In this document: positions 34,652 through 43,169 of the stretch, piece after piece
Numbering within the stretch: the first letter of the stretch is position 1
Layout of the letters: the number at the start of each line of letters is the position of its first letter
Assembly (NCBI GenBank): GCA_002479255.1
Contig: DLMJ01000016.1
Coordinates: 1 to 64,000 of the forward strand
Source of the DNA: Candidatus Binatus soli
GTDB lineage: Bacteria; Desulfobacterota; Binatia; Binatales; Binataceae
Direction: 5' to 3'
Length of the DNA stretch: 64,000 bases
Position numbers and translations under genes: made by a program
The notes under the pieces: model-generated
The model's input: only the letters and a program-made list of their open reading frames with translations
Told to the model about the DNA's origin: nothing
Database searches by the model: none

Positions 34652-35044
34652 TCAATCTTCGACCGGGACCTTCTTGATCCATTCCAGGTCGTGCTTGACC
34701 CACACATAAACCAGGCCGACGAACAGGATCAGCAGAAAAATTAACATTTCACTGAGCGCGTAAAGGCGGCGGCCCGAACGCACCCACTCCAGGTAAACTG
34801 CGGCAATCGGATAAACGAACGCGATCTCGACCTCGAACACCACGAAAATCAGCGCGATCAGGTAGAAGCGGACGTTGAAATTGATCCACGCGCGGCCGGT
34901 CGGCGGCTCGCCGCATTCGTAAGGAGTCAGCTTTCGATCGTACGGATTTTGCGGCGCCAGCAGCTTCTGCAGACCGAGCATCAACGCCACGAAGCCGATC
35001 GCGATGATCGAAAGGGCCAGCGGCACGCCGAAATTGAGATACAT
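34652..35044 (-). CDS. nuoA: NADH-quinone oxidoreductase subunit A
   Basis: A 130-residue three-helix membrane subunit. PYDRKLTPYECGEPPTGRAWINFNVRFYLIALIFVVFEVEIAFVYP includes the conserved Cys loop (ECGEP) and the Asp/Glu of helix 2. It is the first gene of the operon; upstream is a promoter-like region at 35062-35090. Confidence 0.96.
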   Translation of the reverse strand: MYLNFGVPLALSIIAIGFVALMLGLQKLLAPQNPYDRKLTPYECGEPPTGRAWINFNVRFYLIALIFVVFEVEIAFVYPIAAVYLEWVRSGRRLYALSEMLIFLLILFVGLVYVWVKHDLEWIKKVPVED

Positions 35045-35061
35045 TTTATGTTACCGAGTCC

Positions 35062-35112
35062 TCATTAATTGGACTGGGCTAAGCTGTCAAGAAGCACCGC
35101 TTTACCAGCGGT
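35062..35112 (-). promoter_or_regulatory. Putative nuo operon promoter with adjacent inverted repeat
   Basis: On the minus strand, TTGACA (35085-35090) is followed after 17 bases by TAATGA (35062-35067), a reasonable sigma-70 -35/-10 pair, placed ~20 bases before the nuoA start. A 6-bp inverted repeat (ACCGCT at 35096-35101, AGCGGT at 35107-35112) lies just upstream of the -35 and could be a regulator site. The DNA further upstream (35120-35143) is A/T-rich. Confidence 0.5.
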
Positions 35113-35170
35113 CGATTTCGCTTAAGTAATTCTTAATTTAAACCGGCGCGCTGCCAACCAACGGCAACGG

Positions 35171-35431
35171 CTATTTGCGCTCCTTCAGCACCGTCTTCAA
35201 TGCCGGCGCGTCGAGCCACGCGCCGTGCCCTGCGGGGCACACGTGCATTGGTACTCCGGCCTCGGTTTTCGCCACCAAAAACTGCTTGCAATGCGGACAG
35301 GCCGTCCTGCTTAAGCGCTCGCGCATCTTCTCGAGCAGGTCGGCATCGCGCTCTCGCGCCCACTGATCTTCGCGCGCCGCCTCGACATCGTGCAGCTTGC
35401 TGCCCAGCCGATCCTTGTTATCACCCGTCAT
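35171..35431 (-). CDS. Small TFIIB-type zinc-ribbon protein
   Basis: An 86-residue protein. The first half is a charged helix (KLHDVEAAREDQWARERDADLLEKMRERL). The second half is a zf-TFIIB-like ribbon: CPHCKQFL, then VPMHVCPAGHGAWLDAPALKTVL. The typical fourth Cys is replaced by the GHG segment, so the zinc site would be CxxC plus Cys/His. Function unknown; such proteins may bind nucleic acids. It follows the FmdB-type gene after 25 bases. Confidence 0.75.
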   Translation of the reverse strand: MTGDNKDRLGSKLHDVEAAREDQWARERDADLLEKMRERLSRTACPHCKQFLVAKTEAGVPMHVCPAGHGAWLDAPALKTVLKERK

Positions 35432-35456
35432 AGTCCCGCCTCTTCGTCGCGCGCCG

Positions 35457-35795
35457 TCAGGTCATCTCCTTGATCAGCTTGCCGCTGCGTGCTTTCTCGA
35501 CCGTAGCCTCGAATTTCGATCCGAGATCGACGCCCATCTCCTTGGCCCGCTTCTTCGCCCACAGTCCAACGTTGCGCGAGTCGCGATAGAACGAATCGTC
35601 GCGCGGCTTCGACGCGTCGAAACTCGCAATCCGCGACGACTCGCTCTCGACCACCGCGAACGACGACATCACGCGTCGCAGCCGCGCCGACCCGCACTCG
35701 GGACAGCCGCGACGCTCGCGGCGGCGCGACGAACCCATTATCACGTGCGAGCTGACGAGCCCGCATCGCGAGCATTCGTACTCGAAAATAGGCAT
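35457..35795 (-). CDS. FmdB-family zinc-ribbon protein
   Basis: A 112-residue protein starting MPIFEYECSRCG, the standard FmdB N-terminus. A second CxxC (GCPECGSARLRRVM) closes the zinc ribbon. The C-terminal part (ASFDASKPRDDSFYRDSRNVGLWAKKRAKEMG) matches the longer FmdB-type proteins. FmdB was named as a regulator of formamidase/amide genes in methylotrophs, but most members have no assigned role. A longer frame upstream lacks similarity, so the start at 35795 is firm. Confidence 0.85.
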   Translation of the reverse strand: MPIFEYECSRCGLVSSHVIMGSSRRRERRGCPECGSARLRRVMSSFAVVESESSRIASFDASKPRDDSFYRDSRNVGLWAKKRAKEMGVDLGSKFEATVEKARSGKLIKEMT

Positions 35796-35863
35796 CCGAT
35801 TTAAAGAATATGCTCCCCGTGAACGGCTCGCAAATGAGCCTGCTGGCGCGGCTTTTGCCGCCG

Positions 35864-36139
35864 TCAGGTGGGACTTTTGTTTTCGTGAGCGCCGGGCTTG
35901 GGCCGCGATAAGGGCCGCCAACTTTCGCGCACGTCGAGCACCGGTCCCGCCAACGGGTTGCCGACCAGCAGGATAAGTCCAACTGCGCCGACCACCAGCC
36001 CGCATCCGAGCCACCAAAGAGAGCGGTACTCGACGCCGAGCGCGAGCATCGCGAGCGCCCACAGCGGAATTATGAGCGAGACGACGAAGCGCATCAGCGC
36101 ACTCATCGCATGTTCAGCATGTTCAACCCGATCAGCCAT
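35864..36139 (-). CDS. Small two-helix membrane protein
   Basis: A 91-residue protein with two hydrophobic helices (MRFVVSLIIPLWALAMLALGVEY and SLWWLGCGLVVGAVGLILLVG). A polar cytoplasmic-like tail (VRESWRPLSRPKPGAHENKSPT) follows. Starts at ATG 36139 or possibly at Met12. Eight bases downstream of the glycosyltransferase gene, same strand, so probably co-transcribed. No family recognised. Confidence 0.6.
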   Translation of the reverse strand: MADRVEHAEHAMSALMRFVVSLIIPLWALAMLALGVEYRSLWWLGCGLVVGAVGLILLVGNPLAGPVLDVRESWRPLSRPKPGAHENKSPT

Positions 36140-36146
36140 CGATTCT

Positions 36147-37910
36147 CTATTTAGCCGCTCCGCCTGAGCCTTTCAAACCCCCGTTCGCGCCGCTTGGCGA
36201 GATTTCATACAGCGCCGGCGGCCCGCCGCCACCGATGAGATTGGACTTCGCGATGAGCTTGAGCCGCGTCCGATACTCGGGCGTCATCGCGTCCAGCTCG
36301 CGCGGAGTCGCGATCAGATAAACCACCTTGCCGGCAGCAGCACTCGCGCATCGAGGATTGGCAAGATCGGGCACCGCGGCGCCGTAGTAGTACGACAGCT
36401 CGTAGTTGATACCCGACGGAATGCACAACTGATCGCCTTTGACGTGATCCACGATGATCGGAACGAAACTCTTCACACTGCGCGTAGCGGCGAGGAGGGG
36501 TCGCAGCCCCACAGTCGCGAACAGGCTCAAGGAAAGCGCGGTGACGCCAAACGCGGCGCCGCTTACAATCGCGCTTCGCCGGATTATCGCGAATATCGCG
36601 ATGCCAATCGCGACCAACCATCCCGCTGCACATGCGAGGAACCCTCGCCCAAACGTTCCGACGTTGGCAAGAATGATCGAATAGTAAGCCGCGTCGCTCG
36701 ATTGAAGATTTATGTGGGGGGCGTTGCGGCGGAGGAACAGGCCTAAGAGACCCAACCAAATTGGACTCAGCACGAATAGTGCGACGATCACGTCGCGCAA
36801 CTTCGCCGCGGCGCCGCGTACGTCCAGCGTGAACACCGACGCGCACAGAATCGCGATTCCCGGGAGCGCGGGCAGGATGTAGTCGTCGCGCTTGACGCTT
36901 GCAATCGAGAAAAATAGCAACACCGCGAGCGACATGCTGACCTGGTAGAGCACCGCGCGCCGCTTCCCCGCCGAAATCTCGCCCGTAAAGAAGGCGAGCG
37001 CGGCCGGTAGAATCAGCAGGGTCATCGGAAAAGCGCCGCCCAACAGGCGCGCGGCGATGAAATAGAAGGGTCGAGAACTCTCGCCCGTCCCGCCGAGCGT
37101 GGCCGGCATGAAATGTCCAAAATTCTCCGCGACGATGATCCTGAGGATTTTATCTCCGCCGACGATCGCGGCCGGCACGTACCAGACCGCGCCCAATCCA
37201 ACCGCAATCGCGACGACCTGCCACGGCCATCGTTGACGCAGCAGCACGATCGGGTTGCGCCGCTCGATCAGCAGATAGACCGAGGCGGCGAGCGCACACA
37301 GTACGATTGCAACCGGACCCTTGGCCAGCACTGCCAGCCCGAGGATCAAGCCTGCCTGTATCGGCCGGCGCGGCGCGGCTCGCGCTTGCGGCTGCGAGTT
37401 GTCAACTAAAGTTGCGAGCGTGCAATACGCTGCAAACAAAAGAAACGTGAGCAGCATGTCGGTCAGCGCTTCGGTCGCGCGCGACGCGAACCCGTAGGCG
37501 CCGAGCGTGAACAGAAACGCAAGCCATCCTTCGGATGCGCCGACGTTGGCGGCCGTCCAGGCGAGCACCGCGGTCGCAAGCGCGGTGCCTGCCACCACGG
37601 ACACGGCGCGCGCGCGAACCTCGTCGACGGTGGCGCCGGTCGCCTTGGCGACTAGCGCCGAGAGCCAGTAGAAGAGCGGGGGTTTGCGATCGGTGTAGCC
37701 GTACGCGTCGTCCGGTATCAGCCAGTGTCCGTCGCGCACGATGCTTTGAATCCACTGGGCCGATTGCGGCTCCGCGTCCTTCTGAAACGGCGCACTGATT
37801 CCCTGTACGAGAACGATGAAGGCGAACAGCGAGGCAATCGCAAGTGTTGCGGGTTGCATGACCGCGGCGCGACCGGCAGCCGCCGTCGTATCGGGACGCT
37901 CGATAGTCAC
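36147..37910 (-). CDS. ArnT-like polyprenyl-phosphate-sugar glycosyltransferase (GT83/PMT family)
   Basis: A 587-residue integral membrane enzyme with about 12 helices. The first loop carries the catalytic Asp region FQKDAEPQSAQWIQSIVRDGHWLIP and GYTDRKPPLFYWLSALVAKATG, close to ArnT/dolichyl-phosphate-mannose mannosyltransferases. It would transfer a sugar from a lipid-linked donor to a periplasmic acceptor such as lipid A. It starts at GTG 37910, overlapping the peptidase stop by four bases; the frame continues upstream only as an artefact. The soluble C-terminal domain begins near SFVPIIVDHVKGDQL. Donor and acceptor unknown. Confidence 0.82.
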   Translation of the reverse strand: MTIERPDTTAAAGRAAVMQPATLAIASLFAFIVLVQGISAPFQKDAEPQSAQWIQSIVRDGHWLIPDDAYGYTDRKPPLFYWLSALVAKATGATVDEVRARAVSVVAGTALATAVLAWTAANVGASEGWLAFLFTLGAYGFASRATEALTDMLLTFLLFAAYCTLATLVDNSQPQARAAPRRPIQAGLILGLAVLAKGPVAIVLCALAASVYLLIERRNPIVLLRQRWPWQVVAIAVGLGAVWYVPAAIVGGDKILRIIVAENFGHFMPATLGGTGESSRPFYFIAARLLGGAFPMTLLILPAALAFFTGEISAGKRRAVLYQVSMSLAVLLFFSIASVKRDDYILPALPGIAILCASVFTLDVRGAAAKLRDVIVALFVLSPIWLGLLGLFLRRNAPHINLQSSDAAYYSIILANVGTFGRGFLACAAGWLVAIGIAIFAIIRRSAIVSGAAFGVTALSLSLFATVGLRPLLAATRSVKSFVPIIVDHVKGDQLCIPSGINYELSYYYGAAVPDLANPRCASAAAGKVVYLIATPRELDAMTPEYRTRLKLIAKSNLIGGGGPPALYEISPSGANGGLKGSGGAAK

Positions 37911-38938
37911 GGACGGCGGCCCGTCGCGATCGGCTTGAGCCACAGATGGCGCAGTCCGCCCGCGCGATCGTATCTCGCCACCTGCATCGAGGCGGCGTTG
38001 TGCCCGTAGCCGATTCTGCCGCGGCGGTCGACGAGTATTACTCCGGCTTCCGCGCCCGTCGCGTCGATCATTTCGAGGATCGCCTCGCGCGCGACGGGGC
38101 GCGGCGAGCCGTCCGCGAGCGCCAACACCGCCTCGCGGCACAGCGCGGTCAGAATGATCGCCTCGCCCTGCCCGGTGGCAGAGGCGGCTCCGAACCCGTG
38201 GGCGAAAGTGCCGGCGCCGATCAGCGCGGAATCGCCGACGCGTCCAAAGAGTTTGCCGGGCACGCCGCCGGTTGAGGTCGCAGCCGCGATGCCGCCGTGC
38301 ACATCGACGGCGGCCGCGCCTACCGTGCCGTGTCCCATCGCGGCGCGCGCGGCGCGCTCGGCCTCGAGCATCTCGCTCTGCTGCTTTCGCGCGCGCCATC
38401 GTTCGCGTGCGCGCTCGGTAACCATTTCCTCGGGCCGCACGAGCCGGATGCCGGCCTTGCGGGCGAAGCTTTCCGCGCCGGCGCCCGCCATCAGGATGTG
38501 CGGCGAATGTTCCATCACGGCGCGCGCGAGCACTATTGGGTTTCGCACGCGGCTGACCGCGGCAACCGCGCCGGCTGAGACACTGTAGTCGGATCCGTTG
38601 GAATGGTCGGTATGGCCTGAGCGCTTGCCTCGTGAAGCAGGTCTGAGCGCGGCCGGGAGAGCGACAGGCTCGGCGAACATCACGGATGCATCCATTTCGA
38701 CGTTGCCCTGGGAGTTGAGCAACGAGCCGTAGCCGGCATTGAAGAGCGGATGATCCTCCAGCGCCGCGACGGTCGCGACCACGGCCTCGAGCGCGCTGCC
38801 GCTGGCCCGAAGAATTCTTGCGCCCAGGCGCATCGCAGCCATCATCGCGCGGCGTCGCTCAGCGCGCTCCGCACCAGGACCGGCGGAACCGGCGCCGCCG
38901 TGCGCGACGAGTGCGGGACGATTGCGCGCGCGAGCCAT
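37907..38938 (-). CDS. Isoaspartyl peptidase / L-asparaginase (Ntn hydrolase)
   Basis: A 343-residue precursor that autocleaves before Thr205 in MGHGTVGAAAVD, giving an active beta subunit with N-terminal Thr. LVAHGGAGS at the start, NAGYGSLLNSQGNVEMDAS, RVGDSALIGAGTFA and SATGQGEAII are family motifs. It removes isoaspartyl dipeptides or asparagine. The linker before the cleavage site is Arg/Glu-rich and somewhat long. Starts one base after the trans-aconitate methyltransferase stop. Confidence 0.9.
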   Translation of the reverse strand: MARARNRPALVAHGGAGSAGPGAERAERRRAMMAAMRLGARILRASGSALEAVVATVAALEDHPLFNAGYGSLLNSQGNVEMDASVMFAEPVALPAALRPASRGKRSGHTDHSNGSDYSVSAGAVAAVSRVRNPIVLARAVMEHSPHILMAGAGAESFARKAGIRLVRPEEMVTERARERWRARKQQSEMLEAERAARAAMGHGTVGAAAVDVHGGIAAATSTGGVPGKLFGRVGDSALIGAGTFAHGFGAASATGQGEAIILTALCREAVLALADGSPRPVAREAILEMIDATGAEAGVILVDRRGRIGYGHNAASMQVARYDRAGGLRHLWLKPIATGRRP

Positions 38939-38939
38939 C

Positions 38940-39737
38940 TTAAGGTCCAGGGCGGCGGCCCCAGATAAACAGCCGCTTGAAGTCGAACGTCATCGGCCCG
39001 GAAGTGCCGTAAGCCGAGTTGAGCCGCGCCGTCAACTGGGCAAGAAATTCGTCGTGACGATCTTTCGGGAGCGCGTCGAGAAAAGGCCGCAGGCCGGTCG
39101 AGCGGTACCATTGAACGACGTCGGCGGGCCGCTCCATCGGATGATGAAACGTCAGGTGATAGCAGTCGATGCGATCGTAGCCGAGCCGCGCCAGCATCGC
39201 GGCGTAAAACTTCGGCGGCTCTTCGTCAAACGCACGTTCGCGCCCGCCCAGCATCCCGCTCCATGGCGCCTCGCGCGCGAGCCGCCCGATTTCCATCTTC
39301 GCGGTCTCGGTCTCGTTGGCGGGCATCTGGACCACGATCCTTCCGCCGGGGCGCAGCGCGTCGAAGCACGCTGCGAACAGCGCCAACTTGTCGGGAATCC
39401 AATGAAAAGTGGCGTTCGAGAAGATCAGCGTGTATGCACGGTCGGCGCGAAACTCAGGCACGTTGAGCAACTCGAACGAGACGCGCGCTTTGAGCTCAGC
39501 GGGCTCGCCGTCAAGCAGCTTTGAAGCCGCCTCGATCATCGCGGGTGAGCCGTCGACGCCGCGCGCCGATCCATGCGGGCTGCGTCGCGCCAGTTCGATC
39601 GTGTTCTCGCCGGAGCCGCAGCCGAGGTCGATGATTTGTTCGTCGTCGCTGAATTGAAGGTGCGACAGGATATGCTCGACCGGTTCCGCGCGGTAGCGGC
39701 GAAAGCGGTTGTAGAGTTCCGGATCCCAATCGGACAT
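38940..39737 (-). CDS. tam: Trans-aconitate 2-methyltransferase
   Basis: A 265-residue SAM-dependent methyltransferase. It starts with the Tam hallmark MSDWDPELYNRFRRYRAEP and has the SAM motif IIDLGCGSGENTIELARR. TLIFSNATFHWIPDKLALF and the C-terminal FLWGRRP-like LFIWGRRPG are typical. It methylates trans-aconitate, a by-product that inhibits aconitase. Nine extra codons upstream (MLPHSKATL) are excluded because the family begins MSDW. Confidence 0.9.
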   Translation of the reverse strand: MSDWDPELYNRFRRYRAEPVEHILSHLQFSDDEQIIDLGCGSGENTIELARRSPHGSARGVDGSPAMIEAASKLLDGEPAELKARVSFELLNVPEFRADRAYTLIFSNATFHWIPDKLALFAACFDALRPGGRIVVQMPANETETAKMEIGRLAREAPWSGMLGGRERAFDEEPPKFYAAMLARLGYDRIDCYHLTFHHPMERPADVVQWYRSTGLRPFLDALPKDRHDEFLAQLTARLNSAYGTSGPMTFDFKRLFIWGRRPGP

Positions 39738-39831
39738 GAGCGTCGCCTTGCTGTGAGGCAGCATAAGTGGCGGATGAAACGCTCACAAGCGCGCTTGCGG
39801 AGGCGTGTGCGATCGTGCACAAGCATAGCCG

Positions 39832-40842
39832 ATGAGCGAACCTTCCCAATCTCCGCCGGCGGCGCCCAAGCACAGGCCGCGGCGCATCTTTGGCATCGGC
39901 GCAATCCTGCTGGGCATCCCGATCATTCTCTGGATGGGGGCAGCCCTCTTCGTCGCGCGATCGTTGATGTACCCGGACTTTCTTCGGCGCGGCGCGCAGG
40001 ACGTTTTCGGACAACACGTTCCCTCGTTCAAGCGGGGCTCGCTGACAGACATCGGGGCCGCGCTCGGCGTCGAGCCGGAGCGATTGGATTGCGGCGTGGT
40101 CGAAGAGGATGGTATCCGCCACCGCAAGGTCAGCGTGGTCGGATGGTATTTCCCGGGCAAACGCCGCGAAGTAGTGGTGATCCTGCCGGCGGCGGGAGCA
40201 CCGGAAGTCGCCATGATTCCTTACGCCAGGTTTCTGCTGGGCGCCGGCTACACCGTGGTCGCAACCTACAGCGCCAACAATCCGAGCTACGGAATCAACT
40301 GGGGGATGCTGAAGCGCAAATTCGCGCTGGCGACCGCGCGCACGCTTGGCGACGACGGCTTCGATAAAATCGCCGCGCTCGGAATATCCGAGGGCGCCGC
40401 CGGCGCGATCATGGCGCAGGCCGAGCAGCCGGTCTTCACCGCAATTGTCGCCGACAGTTCCTACGCGAACCTCGCGCAACTGTTCATGCGCAGCCCGTCG
40501 CTGTCACGGCTCAATCCCGCGTTCACCGGCACGGTAATGTGGGAAGCGCAGCTATGGTTCGGGCGCTCGCTGTACAAAATCTCGCCGGTCACCGACGCGG
40601 GCAACCTGGGCACTTGCTCATTGCTCATCATCCAGAATCGCGACGACAAGATCACGCCGGTCGCGGACGGCAAAGCGCTGCTCGACGCGGCCGGCTTCAA
40701 CGCGCAGATGTGGACGGTGCCGTCGGGCGGCCACGGCGATGCGATCTACGAGGACCCCAACGGGTACGCCGCGCGAGTTATTAAATTCCTCGACGCGAGT
40801 TTTGACATTGAACGGCCCGCCGCCAAGCCGCAGAGTCATTGA
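39832..40842 (+). CDS. Membrane-anchored alpha/beta hydrolase
   Basis: A 336-residue hydrolase. The N-terminus has one helix (IFGIGAILLGIPIILWMGAALFV). The nucleophile elbow is GISEGAAG (Ser), the acid lies in IQNRDDKITPVADG (Asp) and the base in PSGGHGDAIYED (His). A fluctuation from the Gx SxG consensus is absent, so it is likely active. Substrate unknown. Divergent from tam, convergent with the SDR gene at 40898. Confidence 0.82.
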   Translation: MSEPSQSPPAAPKHRPRRIFGIGAILLGIPIILWMGAALFVARSLMYPDFLRRGAQDVFGQHVPSFKRGSLTDIGAALGVEPERLDCGVVEEDGIRHRKVSVVGWYFPGKRREVVVILPAAGAPEVAMIPYARFLLGAGYTVVATYSANNPSYGINWGMLKRKFALATARTLGDDGFDKIAALGISEGAAGAIMAQAEQPVFTAIVADSSYANLAQLFMRSPSLSRLNPAFTGTVMWEAQLWFGRSLYKISPVTDAGNLGTCSLLIIQNRDDKITPVADGKALLDAAGFNAQMWTVPSGGHGDAIYEDPNGYAARVIKFLDASFDIERPAAKPQSH

Positions 40843-40897
40843 CGGCGGGTAAGCCTAACCCCTTCCTGAAGGGGAACAAACTCGGAAAAAAACGCCG

Positions 40898-41791
40898 CTA
40901 CATTCGCGGCTGGCTCAGATCGACCAGCAGCGTGGACTTGAGCCGCTCGAACAGTTCGTCAACGTTCCACGGGCCGTTGTTATACAGAATCTTGTCGGGA
41001 ACGATGTGCCGATAGCGTATGATGCGAAAGCCCGACGCGCCAAAGCATTGCCCGGTGACGTTCGCGGCGTCGTCGCTGGCGAGAAAAACCACGATCGGCG
41101 CGACGTTGGCGGGATCGCGCGGGGTGCCCTCGACCTGTTCGGACTGCGGGATTCCGGTTGCGCCGGGCATCCTGCCCGCGGGAATCGTGTCGGTCATGCG
41201 CGTCGCCGCTCCCGGCATGATCGCATTTACCGTGATTCCATACTTGTGCAGCGAGTTCGCGCTCGAGTACGTCAGGCCCAGGATTCCCGCCTTGGCGGCG
41301 GCGTAGTTGGGTTGGCCGGGACTGCCAAGCGCAGAGTTGGAAGAGAAGTTGATAATCCTGCCGTACTTGTGCTCGCGCATATACGCCGACGCGGGACGGA
41401 TCGTGCAGTAGTGCCCCTTGAGGTGCACGCGGATCACGTCGTCCCATTCCTGTTCGGACATGTTGAAGATCATGCGGTCGCGCAGGATGCCGGCGACGTT
41501 AACCAGGATATCGAGCTTGCCGAATTCCTTGATCGCCTGGTTGATGAGGCCCTCGCCGCCTTCGACGGTGGCGATATCCATGTGATTGGAAACGGCGTTG
41601 CCGCCCGCGGCCTTGATTTCCTTGACCACGCCGTCGGCGGGCGATTGAGTTTCCTTCTGGCCCGCGACCGTGACGCCAAGATCGTTGACTACCAGTGCGC
41701 ATCCCTGCGCGGCGAATGCCCTCGCGATGCCGCGGCCGATGCCGCGACCGCCGCCGGTGATGGCGGCTACCTTTCCGTCGAGCTTGCCCAT
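40898..41791 (-). CDS. SDR family oxidoreductase
   Basis: A 297-residue short-chain dehydrogenase. It has AAITGGGRGIGRGIARAFA, NVAGILRD, INFSSNSALGSPGQPNYAAAKAG (Ser, Tyr, Lys) and NAIMPGAATRMTD. C-terminal ~40 residues extend past the usual core (RYRHIVPDKILYNNGPWNVDELFERLKSTLLV), as in acyl-CoA-handling or hydroxysteroid-type SDRs of the MFE-2 group. The substrate is not evident. Confidence 0.88.
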   Translation of the reverse strand: MGKLDGKVAAITGGGRGIGRGIARAFAAQGCALVVNDLGVTVAGQKETQSPADGVVKEIKAAGGNAVSNHMDIATVEGGEGLINQAIKEFGKLDILVNVAGILRDRMIFNMSEQEWDDVIRVHLKGHYCTIRPASAYMREHKYGRIINFSSNSALGSPGQPNYAAAKAGILGLTYSSANSLHKYGITVNAIMPGAATRMTDTIPAGRMPGATGIPQSEQVEGTPRDPANVAPIVVFLASDDAANVTGQCFGASGFRIIRYRHIVPDKILYNNGPWNVDELFERLKSTLLVDLSQPRM

Positions 41792-41930
41792 CGTTCAATA
41801 TCTCCCTTGCGGCATAATGCCGGAATCCAAACGCGCCCAGCGTTTTGGTTCGTATAGGGCGCTTATAGCGCAAAACCCGGCGAACGGAACAGATGCGCCA
41901 TCGCTTGCGCCACGACCGTCGCCTTTGCGC

Positions 41931-42980
41931 TCACTTGGACTCGCTGTAGGGATTGGAGAAGACGAATTCCCTGACCTCTCCCGAGGTCGTGAGACGGCCT
42001 ATCTTGCCGTTGGGCTCGGTGAACCACAGGCTGCCGTCAGGACCGGCCGTGATGAAAGTGGCCATCGACTTTTCAGGCGTGGGGAACGATGTGAAATCTC
42101 CCTTCGGCGTCACGCGATAGATCAGTTGCGCACGAATCACCGTGACCCAGAGATTTTTGTCGGCGCCCGCCGCGATTCCAAGCGGCACACCGGGATTGGG
42201 CAATGCGAACTCCGAGATGTAGCCATCAGGCGTGATTCTGCCAATTTTGTTGGCCCGCGGTTCGGTAAACCAGACGTTACCGTCGGCGCCGAGTGTCATC
42301 ATCGCAGGGCGGCTGTCGGGAGTCAGGATTTGGAATTCCTTCACCGAGCCCGAGACGGTGACGCGCGCGATGCGATTGACCTTATCCTCGGCGAACCACA
42401 GGTTGCCGTCGCTGCCGGCGACTATTTCGGCGGGACCGGCGCCCTTGGGCAGCTCGATCTCGGTCAGAGTGCCGGTGGTGCTGAGCCGCCCGATGCGATC
42501 GCCCGAGTGCTCGGTGAACCAGAGATTGCCGTCAGGGCCCGAGGTGATTCCCGCCGGTCCGCTGCTCGAGTGGGGCAATTTGACGTACGCGATTTTTCCA
42601 TCGGGGCCCGCCCGGCCGATGCGGTTGCCGGCCGTATCGGTGAACCAGACTGCGCCGTCGGGGCCCGCGGTGATCCGTTCGGCGAATCCGTCGGGATCGA
42701 TCTGAAAGCGTTTGGTGGCACCGTACGGGGTCATCCGTCCGATGCCGTCGCCCTGGTACTCGGTGAACCACAGATTGCCGTCGAGGCCCGCCGTGATTGC
42801 AAACGGCGCATGCGTGCCCAGCGGAGCTCCGGTGGGCGTTGGTTTCGCGCTCGGAACGGCTGCGGCTGCGGGCGCGGGCTTTGAGGGCGAGGGCTGTCGC
42901 GCGGCGCATCCCTGCACGATCGCGATTGCGGCGGCAAAAATGGCGAATTTCAGCGCGCGGCTGATCGAGGGTTGATTCAA
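41931..42980 (-). CDS. Vgb-like six/seven-bladed propeller lipoprotein
   Basis: About 349 residues. A lipoprotein signal (FAIFAAAIAIVQGC) is followed by a Pro/Ala-rich spacer. Then come about seven repeats of the form GPDGNLWFTE....IGR.TPDG.I.EF, a virginiamycin B lyase/NHL-type streptogramin-lyase propeller. Most such proteins are not antibiotic lyases, and the lyase His residues could not be judged. No ATG lies close to the signal peptide; TTG 42980 is the nearest start and an ATG at 43118 would give a basic, unlikely extension. Exported, lipid-anchored. Confidence 0.78.
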   Translation of the reverse strand: MNQPSISRALKFAIFAAAIAIVQGCAARQPSPSKPAPAAAAVPSAKPTPTGAPLGTHAPFAITAGLDGNLWFTEYQGDGIGRMTPYGATKRFQIDPDGFAERITAGPDGAVWFTDTAGNRIGRAGPDGKIAYVKLPHSSSGPAGITSGPDGNLWFTEHSGDRIGRLSTTGTLTEIELPKGAGPAEIVAGSDGNLWFAEDKVNRIARVTVSGSVKEFQILTPDSRPAMMTLGADGNVWFTEPRANKIGRITPDGYISEFALPNPGVPLGIAAGADKNLWVTVIRAQLIYRVTPKGDFTSFPTPEKSMATFITAGPDGSLWFTEPNGKIGRLTTSGEVREFVFSNPYSESK

Positions 42981-43169
42981 TTGACGATCCGATTGGCTCT
43001 CAGCTCGAAAACCCCGCCGGCGCCAAATCCAAATCCGCCGAGAATTTCGTCGCTGTGCACCACGCTTAAATCGCGTATGCGGATTCCTTCCAATGGTGCG
43101 TCGGGGTCCGCCCGTCACTTGGAATAGAGCAAACGAAATCCGTGCTGTTTAGACTGACGCACGCGGTTA

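Noticed and set aside
40859..40874. CCCCTTCCTGAAGGGG hairpin between convergent genes
   Set aside because: It forms a stem but has no T-run on either strand, so I do not call it a terminator.
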